DNA of 64,000 nt from Corynebacterium freneyi (GTDB lineage Bacteria; Actinomycetota; Actinomycetes; Mycobacteriales; Mycobacteriaceae): positions 1,798,001 to 1,862,000 of the forward strand of contig NZ_CP047357.1 of assembly GCF_030408835.1 (NCBI RefSeq), written 5' to 3'. The position numbers and the translations under genes are program-made. The notes under the pieces were generated by a model that had not been told where the DNA came from, made no database searches, and worked only from the letters and a program-made list of their open reading frames with translations. Below are positions 31,129 to 39,749 of the stretch, piece after piece (within the stretch, counting starts at the first letter, position 1; the number at the start of each line of letters is the position of its first letter).

Positions 31129-31761
31129 GTGCACAGGCCCGTTCCCGAACTTCGCCCCGCAACCTGGTTGACCACCGCCCCCGCAGACGTCGATTGGCGC
31201 GACGCGGGCGGCGGGTTGGTCGGCGTCGTCACCGAACCCGGATACTGCGTCGAGGCGGCGGCCCGCGTGCTGATGGAACGCCACATCGCCCACGGCAAAC
31301 TCCACCTCACCGCCCGGCCCGCCGCCGCGGTGACCGGTGCCGACGAATCCGACCTGAGCCGGGGCATCCAGATCGGCTCCCCCGCCGCCCGCCCAACCGG
31401 CTGGCTGGCCGAAGTCAGTTCCCTCCTCGAACTCGACGGCCACCTGCGTCGGCTCTTCGCCGCCCGGCCCGTGTACTTCCCCGCCTCCGTCGAGCACCTG
31501 CTGGCCATGCCCGCCGACGCCGACCTGACGCGCGCCTACCTGTGGGCGGCGCGGTCCTGGCGGGCGGCCGACGACCCCGTGTCCCCGCTGGCGTTCACCC
31601 TGGGCGACGACCGTCTGACGGTCCACGCGCCCGAGGAGGGCCGGGGCGACCATGCCACCCACCGGGCGGCGGTGCTGCTGGCGGCCGGGCAGGGCAGGCC
31701 CGATTCCAACTACGATGGTGCCGGCGGCCGCACCGGACGGCCCCGGGTCCCCGCCCGCTGA
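31129..31761 (+). CDS. Hypothetical protein
   Basis: A 210-residue protein starting with GTG. AGGAGGT six bases upstream is one of the best ribosome sites in the window and decides the start. The sequence is rich in Ala, Arg and Leu, has no signal peptide and no membrane segment. No known family is recognised. It stands between the exonuclease and treY on the same strand; about 125 bases separate it from treY, and these bases hold nothing recognisable. Its C-terminal 25 residues (Gly/Arg-rich) look disordered. Confidence 0.7.
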   Translation: MHRPVPELRPATWLTTAPADVDWRDAGGGLVGVVTEPGYCVEAAARVLMERHIAHGKLHLTARPAAAVTGADESDLSRGIQIGSPAARPTGWLAEVSSLLELDGHLRRLFAARPVYFPASVEHLLAMPADADLTRAYLWAARSWRAADDPVSPLAFTLGDDRLTVHAPEEGRGDHATHRAAVLLAAGQGRPDSNYDGAGGRTGRPRVPAR

Positions 31762-31885
31762 GCCCACGCTTCGACGGCCGGGGACGATCGGGGCCCGGCC
31801 GGTGCGGCGGGACCGACCGCCCGGGCGCGACCCGAACATCCGACGACCCGGGCAACCGACACAGAAAGGCGCGTGACCAGGTTCC

Positions 31886-34294
31886 ATGAACCGACTCCCC
31901 ATCACCTCGACCTACCGACTTCAGCTGCGGGGCCCCAAGGCGGATGCGGAAGGCCGGGCATTCACGTTCGCCGACGCCGTCGAGCAGGTCCCCTACCTGG
32001 CCGAATTGGGCATTTCCCACCTGTACCTGTCGCCGATCCTGGCGGCGGTGCCGGAGTCGAACCACGGCTACGACGTCATCGATCCCACCGTCGTCAATCC
32101 CGAAATCGGCGGCATGGCCGGCCTGCAGGCGCTGGCGGAGGCCGCGCACAAGGCGAACATGGGCATAATCATCGACCTGGTGCCCAATCACCTGGGCGTG
32201 GAGGATCCGCAGCTCAACGAGTGGTGGTGGGATGTCCTGACCAATGGCCGCGACTCCCAGTTCGAGCCCTACTTCGACATCGACTGGCACGAGGACAACG
32301 GTGCCGGCGGCAAGATGGGCCTGCCGGTGCTCGGTTCCCCGGAGGACGTCGACAAGCTGGAGATCGACCGCTCCGGCGACGAGCCGCTGCTGCGCTACTA
32401 CGACCACGTCTACCCGGTGAAGCCCGGCACCGACGAGGGCACTCCGCAGGAGATCCACGATCGCCAGTCGTACCGCCTGATGTACTGGCGCGACGGCATC
32501 ATCGGCTACCGCCGCTTCTTCTCGGTGAATGGCCTGGCGGGCATCCGCCAGGAAAATCCGGTGGTGTTCGAGCACACGCATCGCATCGTCCGGGAGCTCA
32601 TCGCGGCCGACATCATCGACGGCGTGCGCATCGATCATCCGGACGGTTTGTCCGATCCGTTCGGGTATCTGTCCGAGCTGCGCCGTTTGCTTGGCGACGA
32701 CAAGTGGCTGGTCATCGAGAAGATCCTCGGGCCCACCGAGCCGTTGGATCCCCGCCTGGACGTCGACGGCACCACGGGCTACGACGCGCTGCGGGAGTTC
32801 GACAACGTGTTCATGAACCGCGATTCGCGTGACGCGATGAGCATGTTGGCGCTGCAGGAGTCGGGGTCGACGTGGGACAAGTCGGCGGTGCACGCCGCCG
32901 AGCGGGCCCTGAAGCGCGACGTCGCCGCCCATGAGCTGGCGGCGGAGGTGCGTCGCCTGGCGCGTGCCCTGCGGCGCGACAACTGGTCGACCGGAGGCCA
33001 CAACGTCACCGAAGAGGAGCTCATCGACACCATCTGCGAGCTCGTCGCCGCGATGCCCGTCTACCGCGCCGACTACGTGTCGCTGTCGCGCGTGACGTCG
33101 TCGGTGATCCAGCAGATGGTCGCCCGGTTCCCCTCCCGCGTGTTCGCGCTGGACCTCATTTCGGCGGGCCTCATCGCCCAGGGCGAGGCGGCCACCCGGT
33201 TCGCGCAGGTCTGCGGTGCCGTGATGGCCAAGGGCGTGGAGGACACGACGTTCTACCGCGCCTGCCGCCTGATCAGCCTCAACGAGGTCGGCGGCGATCC
33301 GGGCCGGTACGGCATGTCGGCGGCCGAGTACCACCTGCTGCAGTCCGAGCGCGCCCGCCTGTGGCCGCGCACCATGACGGCGCTGTCGACGCACGACGCG
33401 AAGCGCGGCGAGGACGTCCGCGCCCGCATCATCCAGATTTCCGACATCGTCGGCGATTGGGCGGAGAATGTCCGCGACTGGTCGGCGGTCACCCCGGCGC
33501 CGGACGGTGCGACGGGCTATTTCCTGCTGCAGAACATCATCGGCGTGTGGCCGGCCGACGGCGAGATCACCGAGGAGTTCCGCGCCCGCCTGCACGCGTA
33601 CGCGGAGAAGGCGATGCGCGAGGCGAGCATCCACACCACGTGGACGGAGCAGAACGCCGACTTCGAGCTGCAGGTCCTGCGCTGGATCGATGCGCTTCTC
33701 GACGGCCCGCTGCGCGACCGCATCACCGAGTTCGTCCAGTCCATCGACCCCGCCGCCCGCGTGACCAGTTGGGGCCGCAAGCTGCTGCAGCTGACGTCTC
33801 CGGGCATCCCGGACACCTACCAGGGCACCGAGTTCCTGGAGGACGCCCTGGTCGACCCGGACAATCGCCGTTTCGTCGATTACGACGCCCGCGCCCGGGC
33901 GCTCGAGAAGGTCCGACGTGGAGAGGTCGATCCCGAAGACGGCGACGTCGTCAAGCTCATGGTCACCCACCATGCGCTGACCCTGCGCAACGAGCGACCC
34001 GAATCCTTCGTCGGCGGCACCTACCAGCCCGTGTTCGCCGAAGGCGCCGGCGAACGGTACCTGGTGGGCAACGCGCGCGGCCCGGTCGGCGGAGCGCAGG
34101 ACGTGATCACCCTGGTCACGCGCCGCCTCATCGGCCTGGAACGCGACGGCGGGTGGGGCGACACCACCATCACCCTGCCGGAGGGCATCTGGACCGACCG
34201 CTTCACCGGCAACGCATGGTCCGGCACGGTGACGGTCGCGTCGGTGTTCGGCACCTTCCCGGTGGCGCTGCTCGTCGCGGACCCGGAGGCGTAG
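31886..34294 (+). CDS. treY: Maltooligosyl trehalose synthase
   Basis: A GH13 enzyme that isomerises the reducing end of maltodextrins to a trehalose unit; TreZ (at 43727) then releases trehalose. The 802-residue length is typical. Motifs are TSTYRLQLRG at the N terminus, ISHLYLSPILAAVPESNHGYD, DLVPNHLGVEDP, GVRIDHPDGLSDPFGYL with the nucleophile Asp, WLVIEKILGPTEPL with the acid Glu, ALSTHDAKRGEDVRAR and PDTYQGTEFLEDALVDPDNR. The start ATG lacks a close Shine-Dalgarno sequence. relS follows after nine bases. Confidence 0.96.
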   Translation: MNRLPITSTYRLQLRGPKADAEGRAFTFADAVEQVPYLAELGISHLYLSPILAAVPESNHGYDVIDPTVVNPEIGGMAGLQALAEAAHKANMGIIIDLVPNHLGVEDPQLNEWWWDVLTNGRDSQFEPYFDIDWHEDNGAGGKMGLPVLGSPEDVDKLEIDRSGDEPLLRYYDHVYPVKPGTDEGTPQEIHDRQSYRLMYWRDGIIGYRRFFSVNGLAGIRQENPVVFEHTHRIVRELIAADIIDGVRIDHPDGLSDPFGYLSELRRLLGDDKWLVIEKILGPTEPLDPRLDVDGTTGYDALREFDNVFMNRDSRDAMSMLALQESGSTWDKSAVHAAERALKRDVAAHELAAEVRRLARALRRDNWSTGGHNVTEEELIDTICELVAAMPVYRADYVSLSRVTSSVIQQMVARFPSRVFALDLISAGLIAQGEAATRFAQVCGAVMAKGVEDTTFYRACRLISLNEVGGDPGRYGMSAAEYHLLQSERARLWPRTMTALSTHDAKRGEDVRARIIQISDIVGDWAENVRDWSAVTPAPDGATGYFLLQNIIGVWPADGEITEEFRARLHAYAEKAMREASIHTTWTEQNADFELQVLRWIDALLDGPLRDRITEFVQSIDPAARVTSWGRKLLQLTSPGIPDTYQGTEFLEDALVDPDNRRFVDYDARARALEKVRRGEVDPEDGDVVKLMVTHHALTLRNERPESFVGGTYQPVFAEGAGERYLVGNARGPVGGAQDVITLVTRRLIGLERDGGWGDTTITLPEGIWTDRFTGNAWSGTVTVASVFGTFPVALLVADPEA

Positions 34295-34303
34295 GCGGCG
34301 GCC

Positions 34304-35389
34304 GTGTCCACTTCGAAGCCGAAATCGAAGCCGAAGGCGAAGTCGAAGGGCAACACCCGGTTGCGGGAACTGCACGCGCGCTACGACGAGTGGACGGCGG
34401 CGCATCCGCGGGCGCAGGACGACTTCGAGGCCGCCATCGGGGAATTGCTTTCCGACGCCGGCCTGGCGTTCGACAACGTCACCGCCAGGGTGAAGACGTG
34501 GCGGTCGCTGCGGCTCAAGGCCCTGCGGCGCACCGACGGCGGCGACTTCGCCTACCCCGACCCGTGGAATGACATCCACGATCTCGTCGGCGTGCGCGTG
34601 ACCACGTACCACTCCAACGAAATCCCCTCCGTGCTGGCGGTTCTGGGGGATTCACTGGAGGTGCTGCGGACCATCGACAAGACGGCGGAGACGCGGATTT
34701 CCGGCCAGTTCGGCTACGGCTCGCATCATCTGGTGTGCCGCGTCGGGGACAACGCTCCCCCGGGTCTGGCGCCGTACCACGGCCAGCAGTTCGAGGTGCA
34801 GGTGCGCACCGTCTTGCAGCATGCGTGGGCGGAGTTCGAGCACGACATCCGGTACAAGTCGCCGGATGGTGTCGTCGACCCGCGCATCGACCGCGCGTTC
34901 GCGCTGGCGGCCGGGTTGATCGAGCTGGCGGACCAGCAGTTCGACCAGGTCGCGGCGATCCTCGACGAGGAGCACGGCGAGGGTGCGGCGACTGCGGACG
35001 GGGAGGCCGACGATGATCGGGCCGCCGCCGATGCCGTGGAGTTCGGAGCGGAGACGCTGCCGGGGCTGCTGACGCTGTTGCTGCCGACCGTGCCGCGGTC
35101 GAAGTCGGAGCATTACGCCTGGTTGGAGGAGCTTCTCGACGCCAACGGGGTGACCACGGTCGGGGATTTGCGAGAACTGGTGGCGCCCGAGCGCGTCGCC
35201 GCCGTGGAGGCGGCGCTGAATTACCGGTTCCAGCCCGGCCACGTGCGCATCATCGACGATCTGCTGCTGGCGGCCTTCGGCTCCGATCACGTGGCCCGCA
35301 CGGGCAAATCCGGGGCGCACCCGGCGCAGCGCCCGGCGAGGCTGCGGTCGCGGCTGGGTCAGATGCGCAAGGCCGGGGTGGTGGGTTAG
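34304..35389 (+). CDS. relS: Small alarmone synthetase, RelA/SpoT synthetase domain (RelS-like)
   Basis: A 361-residue protein with a RelA/SpoT (p)ppGpp synthetase domain at about residues 40-220 and no HD hydrolase domain. Visible motifs are RVKTWRSLRLKAL, DIHDLVGVRVTTYHSNEI, FGYGSHHLVCR and EVQVRTVLQHAWAEFEHDI, which hold the catalytic Asp and Glu. The N terminus is a Lys/Ser/Pro tail. It starts with GTG nine bases after treY. In C. glutamicum the gene after treY is, as I recall, the small alarmone synthetase RelS; the symbol is given on that basis. The 140-residue C-terminal region is of unknown role. Confidence 0.82.
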   Translation: MSTSKPKSKPKAKSKGNTRLRELHARYDEWTAAHPRAQDDFEAAIGELLSDAGLAFDNVTARVKTWRSLRLKALRRTDGGDFAYPDPWNDIHDLVGVRVTTYHSNEIPSVLAVLGDSLEVLRTIDKTAETRISGQFGYGSHHLVCRVGDNAPPGLAPYHGQQFEVQVRTVLQHAWAEFEHDIRYKSPDGVVDPRIDRAFALAAGLIELADQQFDQVAAILDEEHGEGAATADGEADDDRAAADAVEFGAETLPGLLTLLLPTVPRSKSEHYAWLEELLDANGVTTVGDLRELVAPERVAAVEAALNYRFQPGHVRIIDDLLLAAFGSDHVARTGKSGAHPAQRPARLRSRLGQMRKAGVVG

Positions 35390-35437
35390 CGGAGGTTGGT
35401 GCTCATCGTGCACCGCACGAGCCGACCGGCACCAAAC

Positions 35438-36814
35438 TCAGTGCTGCACGAGTGATCGTGACACCGCTTTTGCGCGGAAAGCTCCCCACGCCAGATATCC
35501 GGCTCCGCACACGATGAAGGAGCAGAAGATAGCCGCAGCCAAAGTCAGCGACACCGAAAGCGACAGCCCCTCGATGGCATAATTTGCGGACGAACCGAGG
35601 ATGGCGACATGGACCATCGAGCTGAAAACCGCAAAAATAGCCGCTAGCACTAGCCCAATACCCACGAATAGAAGTGGAACGCCCGCGAACCGAACCAGGC
35701 AAATCCGAGCTTCCGGAAACCCGATCTTCCGTAGCCGGTCGGATGTAATGGAAACCTGGTCCGCAGCCATCAGAAACGATGTAAGCGACAGTGTGCCTAC
35801 GAAGAACAAGGGCAAGCCCAGCATCACCAGAAAGTCCCAGTTTTGAATGCCTCCCCCCGTCTGATTCAGCGCGTAAGCCTCCGTGTGGGAGACGGACAGA
35901 ACGATGGCGGGAATACCGAACACGTAGGCCAGAGGCAACGCGATGGACTTCGTAGCAGCGTGGAGCTCCGCCGAAAATGCGCCCAAGACAGCCACTGCAG
36001 GATAGCTGCCGGCCCATCGAGCAGTCATCTTTTCAAAACCCCTGACGATGTACAGGATCGATCGACTGCACAGCCAGAACAATGCGAAGACCATCCCCAG
36101 GATGACGAACAGGCCAGCTTGAGCTCCGGCGCGGGCCGCCATGATCAAAAGCACGATCGGCAGCACCGCAACGGAATCACCCCAGCGCAAGCACCCGGTG
36201 CCGATGAGCGTGACCCGCACGGGTTTCACGCCCGACCCCTGGACCTTCTGCCGCCGTGCATAACCGAGAAACACCATTACGCCGACGATAATGACGCTAA
36301 AGCTACCGATCAGCGCAGCGACAAGGATTGAACTGAGCGCTATAGGCTCAAAAAACCTTGCCGGATACAAGAGGTCATCAGAGTCTCGGCGATGAATCAT
36401 CATCACCAAACGCTGAAAAACCGCTGCTATGGGATACGACAACACAATCGAAAAAGTAACGATCATCAGCAGTTGCCCAATGAGCATGAGCGAGTACCGG
36501 CGCGCGGACCAGCCCACGACCTGCAGACAGCTGATAAAATAGTCGAACTTCGTAAAAGCACGTCCCACTATTTGCGGCACACAAAAAATCGAGGCAATCG
36601 TCCAGGAAATCGCCACATTCAATGCCAAATTGACGGTAATAGCATCACCGACATCGGTGCCCAAGAGCGCACTTCGAACATTGATGACGGCCGCAAGAAC
36701 GCCCATGGAGAAGCCGATGGCCACCACGGCGACAACATTCGATCCCAAAGATGCACGCAGATAGGACAGCATGATTTTTACCGATATTGACCGACCACCT
36801 CTGACATCAGCCAT
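35438..36814 (-). CDS. FtsX-like ABC transporter permease
   Basis: A 458-residue integral membrane protein with about ten hydrophobic segments in two halves and a soluble stretch in the middle. It starts (ATG 36814) inside the last codons of the ATPase gene, an 8-base overlap, so the two are translated together. Pairing with a LolD/MacB-type ATPase and topology suggest an FtsX-like permease as in peptide exporters or bacteriocin immunity systems. No sequence motif proves the substrate. Its composition is AT-richer than that of the neighbours. A longer reading from 36871 is possible but overlaps the ATPase more. Confidence 0.75.
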   Translation of the reverse strand: MADVRGGRSISVKIMLSYLRASLGSNVVAVVAIGFSMGVLAAVINVRSALLGTDVGDAITVNLALNVAISWTIASIFCVPQIVGRAFTKFDYFISCLQVVGWSARRYSLMLIGQLLMIVTFSIVLSYPIAAVFQRLVMMIHRRDSDDLLYPARFFEPIALSSILVAALIGSFSVIIVGVMVFLGYARRQKVQGSGVKPVRVTLIGTGCLRWGDSVAVLPIVLLIMAARAGAQAGLFVILGMVFALFWLCSRSILYIVRGFEKMTARWAGSYPAVAVLGAFSAELHAATKSIALPLAYVFGIPAIVLSVSHTEAYALNQTGGGIQNWDFLVMLGLPLFFVGTLSLTSFLMAADQVSITSDRLRKIGFPEARICLVRFAGVPLLFVGIGLVLAAIFAVFSSMVHVAILGSSANYAIEGLSLSVSLTLAAAIFCSFIVCGAGYLAWGAFRAKAVSRSLVQH

Positions 36815-37496
36815 TGATCGACCCGCCACCCAGCAGAATCGTTCGGTCGCAAAGATCCGCGATGGCCGCATCGTGGGTCACTATCAACCCATGAGCCTGG
36901 CTAGACCGCACTCGTTCCGTAATTTCCTTTATGGCCCGGCTTGCGTTTCCTTCATCCAAACTTCCCGTCGGCTCATCCGCGAACAGAATTCTGGGCTCAG
37001 AGGCGAGGGCGCGCGCAATTGCAGCTCGCTGCGCCTGCCCACCCGACACCGCTTCGGGCAATGAATTCCTCTCTCCCCCTACCGCCAAACGGTCCAGCAC
37101 CTCACCGGGCAACGCCCCACTTGGCCTACCCGCCATTGACCAGGAAAGCTCTACGTTTTCGAGCAGGCTCAAGCCAGGGATTAGCAGATGATCTTGAAAG
37201 ATCATCGAGACTGATTCCCTCAAGTTTTTCCGCACTTTTCTTTGAGGTAGATTTGATATCTGGATTCCATCCAACACACCTTGCCCCTCAGATAGATGGC
37301 CAATACCGGAAAGACCGTGAAGCAATGTCGTCTTACCGCAGCCTGAAGGACCCATCAGCGCCACGACTGCGCCGGCTTCGATGGCAAAGCTCACGTCCCG
37401 AAACAGCCACTCACCCCCCCCAGCTGGACCTCCAAACCGAAATCCCGCTTCAACTACTTCAAACAACGTTCTCCCCTTTCTAGAAGACATACTCAT
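36807..37496 (-). CDS. ABC transporter ATP-binding protein (LolD/MacB type)
   Basis: A 229-residue ATPase. Walker A is GPSGCGKTTLL (about residues 49-59), the Q loop is SMIFQDHLLIPGLSLLENVE, the signature is VSGGQAQRAAIARAL, Walker B is ILFADEPTGSLD, and the switch His is in LIVTHD. The FADEPTGSLD stretch is typical of the LolD/MacB/FtsE group, which works with FtsX-like permeases. Its start overlaps the preceding small ORF by 17 bases, and there is no good ribosome site, suggesting coupling. ATG 37490 is an alternative start. Confidence 0.9.
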   Translation of the reverse strand: MSMSSRKGRTLFEVVEAGFRFGGPAGGGEWLFRDVSFAIEAGAVVALMGPSGCGKTTLLHGLSGIGHLSEGQGVLDGIQISNLPQRKVRKNLRESVSMIFQDHLLIPGLSLLENVELSWSMAGRPSGALPGEVLDRLAVGGERNSLPEAVSGGQAQRAAIARALASEPRILFADEPTGSLDEGNASRAIKEITERVRSSQAHGLIVTHDAAIADLCDRTILLGGGSING

Positions 37497-37875
37497 TCAA
37501 AAATGCGAGCCGGAGAACGCATTTCAGGCGGTCTACATCCCAAGGTACACTGGCGTGGCCACCGGAAACGTGTAGTTGGATTAGATCCTCGCGCTGATCC
37601 AGCCTAAATCTCAACTTGTCTCCGTCGGCAATACGGCATTCTTCAAAGGCCTCAAACGCCAATACCGGAAGACGCGAACCCGCCAGTTCGGCACCTATCC
37701 CCAGCTCGCATCGGCCCCGATTAGAAAGCCTGCCCAATATAAGACGATTATCAATATCGGAAAAATATACCCTGCTATTGATGGAAATGCAGCGATCGAA
37801 GATCAAACCCGAAAACCGAGCATCTCCACGGGCAACCGCCAAAGCGAGAGGAACCAAACCAGCGGAGACTGGCAA
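37480..37875 (-). CDS. Hypothetical protein, probably frameshifted at its start
   Basis: An open frame of 131 codons whose first available start is a TTG at 37875 without a convincing ribosome site. It ends inside the ATPase gene. The protein has no recognised domain; it reads like a beta-rich soluble protein with many Arg and Asp. Just upstream, an ATG at 37918 with an excellent GAGGTGGGG ribosome site opens a different frame (MNIRTLQAMVDETDLASL). A one-base shift near 37876 would join MNIRTLQAMVDETD to LPVSAGLVPLALAVARGD, a smooth protein. So the gene may be broken by a frameshift, or use one. Confidence 0.45.
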   Translation of the reverse strand: MPVSAGLVPLALAVARGDARFSGLIFDRCISINSRVYFSDIDNRLILGRLSNRGRCELGIGAELAGSRLPVLAFEAFEECRIADGDKLRFRLDQREDLIQLHVSGGHASVPWDVDRLKCVLRLAFLNEYVF

Positions 37876-37918
37876 GGTCCGTTTCGTCGACCATTGCCTG
37901 CAGTGTACGAATATTCAT
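37775..37918 (-). CDS. Possible 47-residue peptide ORF
   Basis: Starts with ATG five bases after GAGGTGGGG and ends at TAG 37775-37777, entirely overlapping the 131-codon frame. The peptide has a polar, acidic first half and a second half with Gly-Gly followed by CPWRCSVFGF. This resembles in outline a leader with a double-glycine site and a short cysteine-containing core, and an ABC transporter follows. The competing explanation is that it is merely the first part of a frameshifted longer gene. Confidence 0.3.
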   Translation of the reverse strand: MNIRTLQAMVDETDLASLRWFGSSRFGGCPWRCSVFGFDLRSLHFHQ

Positions 37919-37948
37919 ATTCCCCACCTCTCTGCTTGCTCGGGTGTA

Positions 37949-38031
37949 AACCTATTGATAGCAAGGCTTCCGCCGACGATCAAGTCGCTCAACCTATTAT
38001 TCGTTTTAAGTTCACGTTTTGTCAACCTATT
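37949..38031. repeat. Three AACCTATT repeats around the transporter promoter
   Basis: AACCTATT occurs at 37949-37956, 37991-37998 and 38024-38031, all in one orientation. The second touches the -10 box and the third touches the -35 box of the minus-strand promoter. They are candidate operator half-sites. Confidence 0.5.
37996..38025 (-). promoter_or_regulatory. Strong promoter of the ABC transporter operon
   Basis: Minus-strand TTGACA (38020-38025) is a perfect -35 box, followed after 18 bases by AATAAT (37996-38001), one base off the -10 consensus. It reads toward the ATG at 37918 with a leader of about 70 bases. It is the best sigma-70 match noticed in the window. Confidence 0.75.
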
Positions 38032-38055
38032 CGTACGTCACTTTTATCGTAAGCA

Positions 38056-38072
38056 CGCTCGATCATCGAGCG
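38056..38072. promoter_or_regulatory. 17-bp perfect palindrome upstream of the transporter promoter
   Basis: CGCTCGAT-C-ATCGAGCG, arms of eight bases, 31 bases upstream of the -35 box. It may be a regulator site or a relic of an element. Apart from this, the promoter and the AACCTATT repeats, the 360 bases 37919-38279 hold nothing recognised. Confidence 0.45.
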
Positions 38073-38279
38073 TTGATACGCTGGCGTTTTTTGGTCAATG
38101 CCCAGCGCTATAGTCGTTGGCCTAGACTCCAAGCAGCAGTCTGAACCGCTCAGCCCTTTGAAGTCCTTTACGACCGTTTTACGCCCGGGCCGACCCCTTT
38201 TCCGACGAAACCCGGTTTTATCGTGGCGCCGCCGTGGCTGCGAGCTCATTGGAGACCTCGGTATTCTTCGCTCGTTGGC

Positions 38280-39741
38280 GGATTCAAGCGGTCGATGCAA
38301 CACCGATGATCTCGTCGAGTTTCGCAGCCGGCGTCATCAAGTTCAAGGTTTCCCGCAGACGGGTATTGAGCAGCATTGCGACCTCTGCGATCCGCTCATC
38401 GGTGACGTCGCGGAAATCGGTGCCCTTGGGGAAGAACCGGCGGATCAATCCGTTGGTCGACTCATTGGTCCCACGCTGCCACGGCGAATGCGGGTCACAG
38501 AAGAACACCTCGCAGCCGGTGGCGACGGTGAAGGTGGCGTGCTGGGCCATTTCCGCTCCCTGATCCCATGTCAGTGACGCCCGCAGGTGCTCGGGCATGG
38601 ATCCGATCATCTCGCTGATCGCCTCCACGACGGTGCCGGAGGTGTGATCATCGGCGAGCCTGCGCATCATCACAAAACGCGATGTCCGCTCCACCAGGGT
38701 GATCACCGCCGATTGCTGGCCGGAACCGATGATCAGGTCGCCTTCCCAGTGGCCGGGCACCGCACGATCCTCGGCGGCCGCCGGGCGCTGGCTGATGTGG
38801 GCACCGTCAACCCAGGACTTGGCGCCGCGCCGCGAGGGCAACAGCGACCGGGGCCCGTGTGCGGCGCGACCAGTGTGCAGCGATTTTTCGATCTTGAGTT
38901 CCTGGCGCAACGCGCCTTTGCCCTGGACGTAGAGGCACTGGTAAATCGTCTCGCCGGAGATGGTCATCGTCCCATCGTCGCCGAAGCACTCACGCAGATC
39001 CAGCGCGATTAACCTGGGCGACCAACCCATGTTGAGCCGGTCGATGACCTCGGCGCGAAGCCGCAGGTTGGCGTCGAGTTTGCGTAACCGTGGCCGCCGC
39101 AATGCCGTGGTGGCCCGCTCCTGGGCAAAGGAGGCGACATACGTGTGGCCCGCCCCGGCGCCGCGCCGAAGTTCGCGGCTGACCGCCGATACCGAGGTGC
39201 GTGCCAATTCGGCGATGGCTTGTTGCGTGTGGCCCGCCATATCGGCCAAGGCGATGATCTGGCGTTGGGCGTACAGTAGCCGCGCGCCCCGTCCGACCGT
39301 CGCCCGATCGGTGTCGGTGTCGATGTCGTGCTGCAATGCGCGGATCGTTTCGTCGAACCTGGCCTGGGCATCGCGGGTTGGCAGCTGACGATGAGGCATC
39401 TGCCCATCCTTGCACCACCGCCGGATGGTGTTGTAGGAAAAGCCCAGTTGGCGGGCTATTTCCCTGCGGGTCATCCCCGAGGCGAGCATCTCGCCTGCGC
39501 GACGTTGGCATTCATCGCGTCTGGTGGCCGATCCACCGCGGCTGCCGCGCGCCAGTTCGATGCCGGCCGCCCGCAACCATCGCTTCGCGGTGAGGTGGTC
39601 AACTCCGGCTGCTGCTGCGGCGTCTGCGGCCGACAGTCCTGTGTCGGCGACCACGGTGATGACATGTTGGCGGGTTTCGAGCGGGTACATGAAACCGTGT
39701 CCTTTCCTGGCGGAAAGGTGTTGCATTCACGATCTGAACCC
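38280..39741 (-). mobile_element. IS30-family insertion sequence
   Basis: About 1.46 kb bounded by imperfect inverted repeats of about 25 bases, 38280-38304 and 39717-39741, whose inner ten bases (ATGCAACACC) are identical. The left repeat contains the transposase stop codon, as in compact IS30 elements. One complete transposase gene fills the element. No target duplication was recognised by eye. Confidence 0.75.
38284..39690 (-). CDS. IS30-family transposase
   Basis: A 468-residue DDE transposase from ATG 39690 (MYPLETRQHVI). AGGAAAGGACA stands upstream. The N-terminal part has HTH segments (SAADAAAAAGVDHLTAKRWL; MTRREIARQLGFSYNTIRRW), a second HTH region TQQAIAELARTSVSAVSREL, and the C-terminal integrase domain shows GHWEGDLIIGSGQQSAVITL (first Asp), ASLTWDQGAEMAQH (second Asp) and SPWQRGTNESTNGLIRRFFP (Glu). 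All catalytic residues are present and the frame is intact, so it may be active. Confidence 0.93.
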   Translation of the reverse strand: MYPLETRQHVITVVADTGLSAADAAAAAGVDHLTAKRWLRAAGIELARGSRGGSATRRDECQRRAGEMLASGMTRREIARQLGFSYNTIRRWCKDGQMPHRQLPTRDAQARFDETIRALQHDIDTDTDRATVGRGARLLYAQRQIIALADMAGHTQQAIAELARTSVSAVSRELRRGAGAGHTYVASFAQERATTALRRPRLRKLDANLRLRAEVIDRLNMGWSPRLIALDLRECFGDDGTMTISGETIYQCLYVQGKGALRQELKIEKSLHTGRAAHGPRSLLPSRRGAKSWVDGAHISQRPAAAEDRAVPGHWEGDLIIGSGQQSAVITLVERTSRFVMMRRLADDHTSGTVVEAISEMIGSMPEHLRASLTWDQGAEMAQHATFTVATGCEVFFCDPHSPWQRGTNESTNGLIRRFFPKGTDFRDVTDERIAEVAMLLNTRLRETLNLMTPAAKLDEIIGVASTA

Positions 39742-39749
39742 GAGGTTTT

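Noticed and set aside
37616..38113. Plus-strand ORF across the transporter promoter region
   Set aside because: It runs opposite to the small ORFs, through the promoter and repeats, with Ser/Arg-rich composition and no ribosome site.
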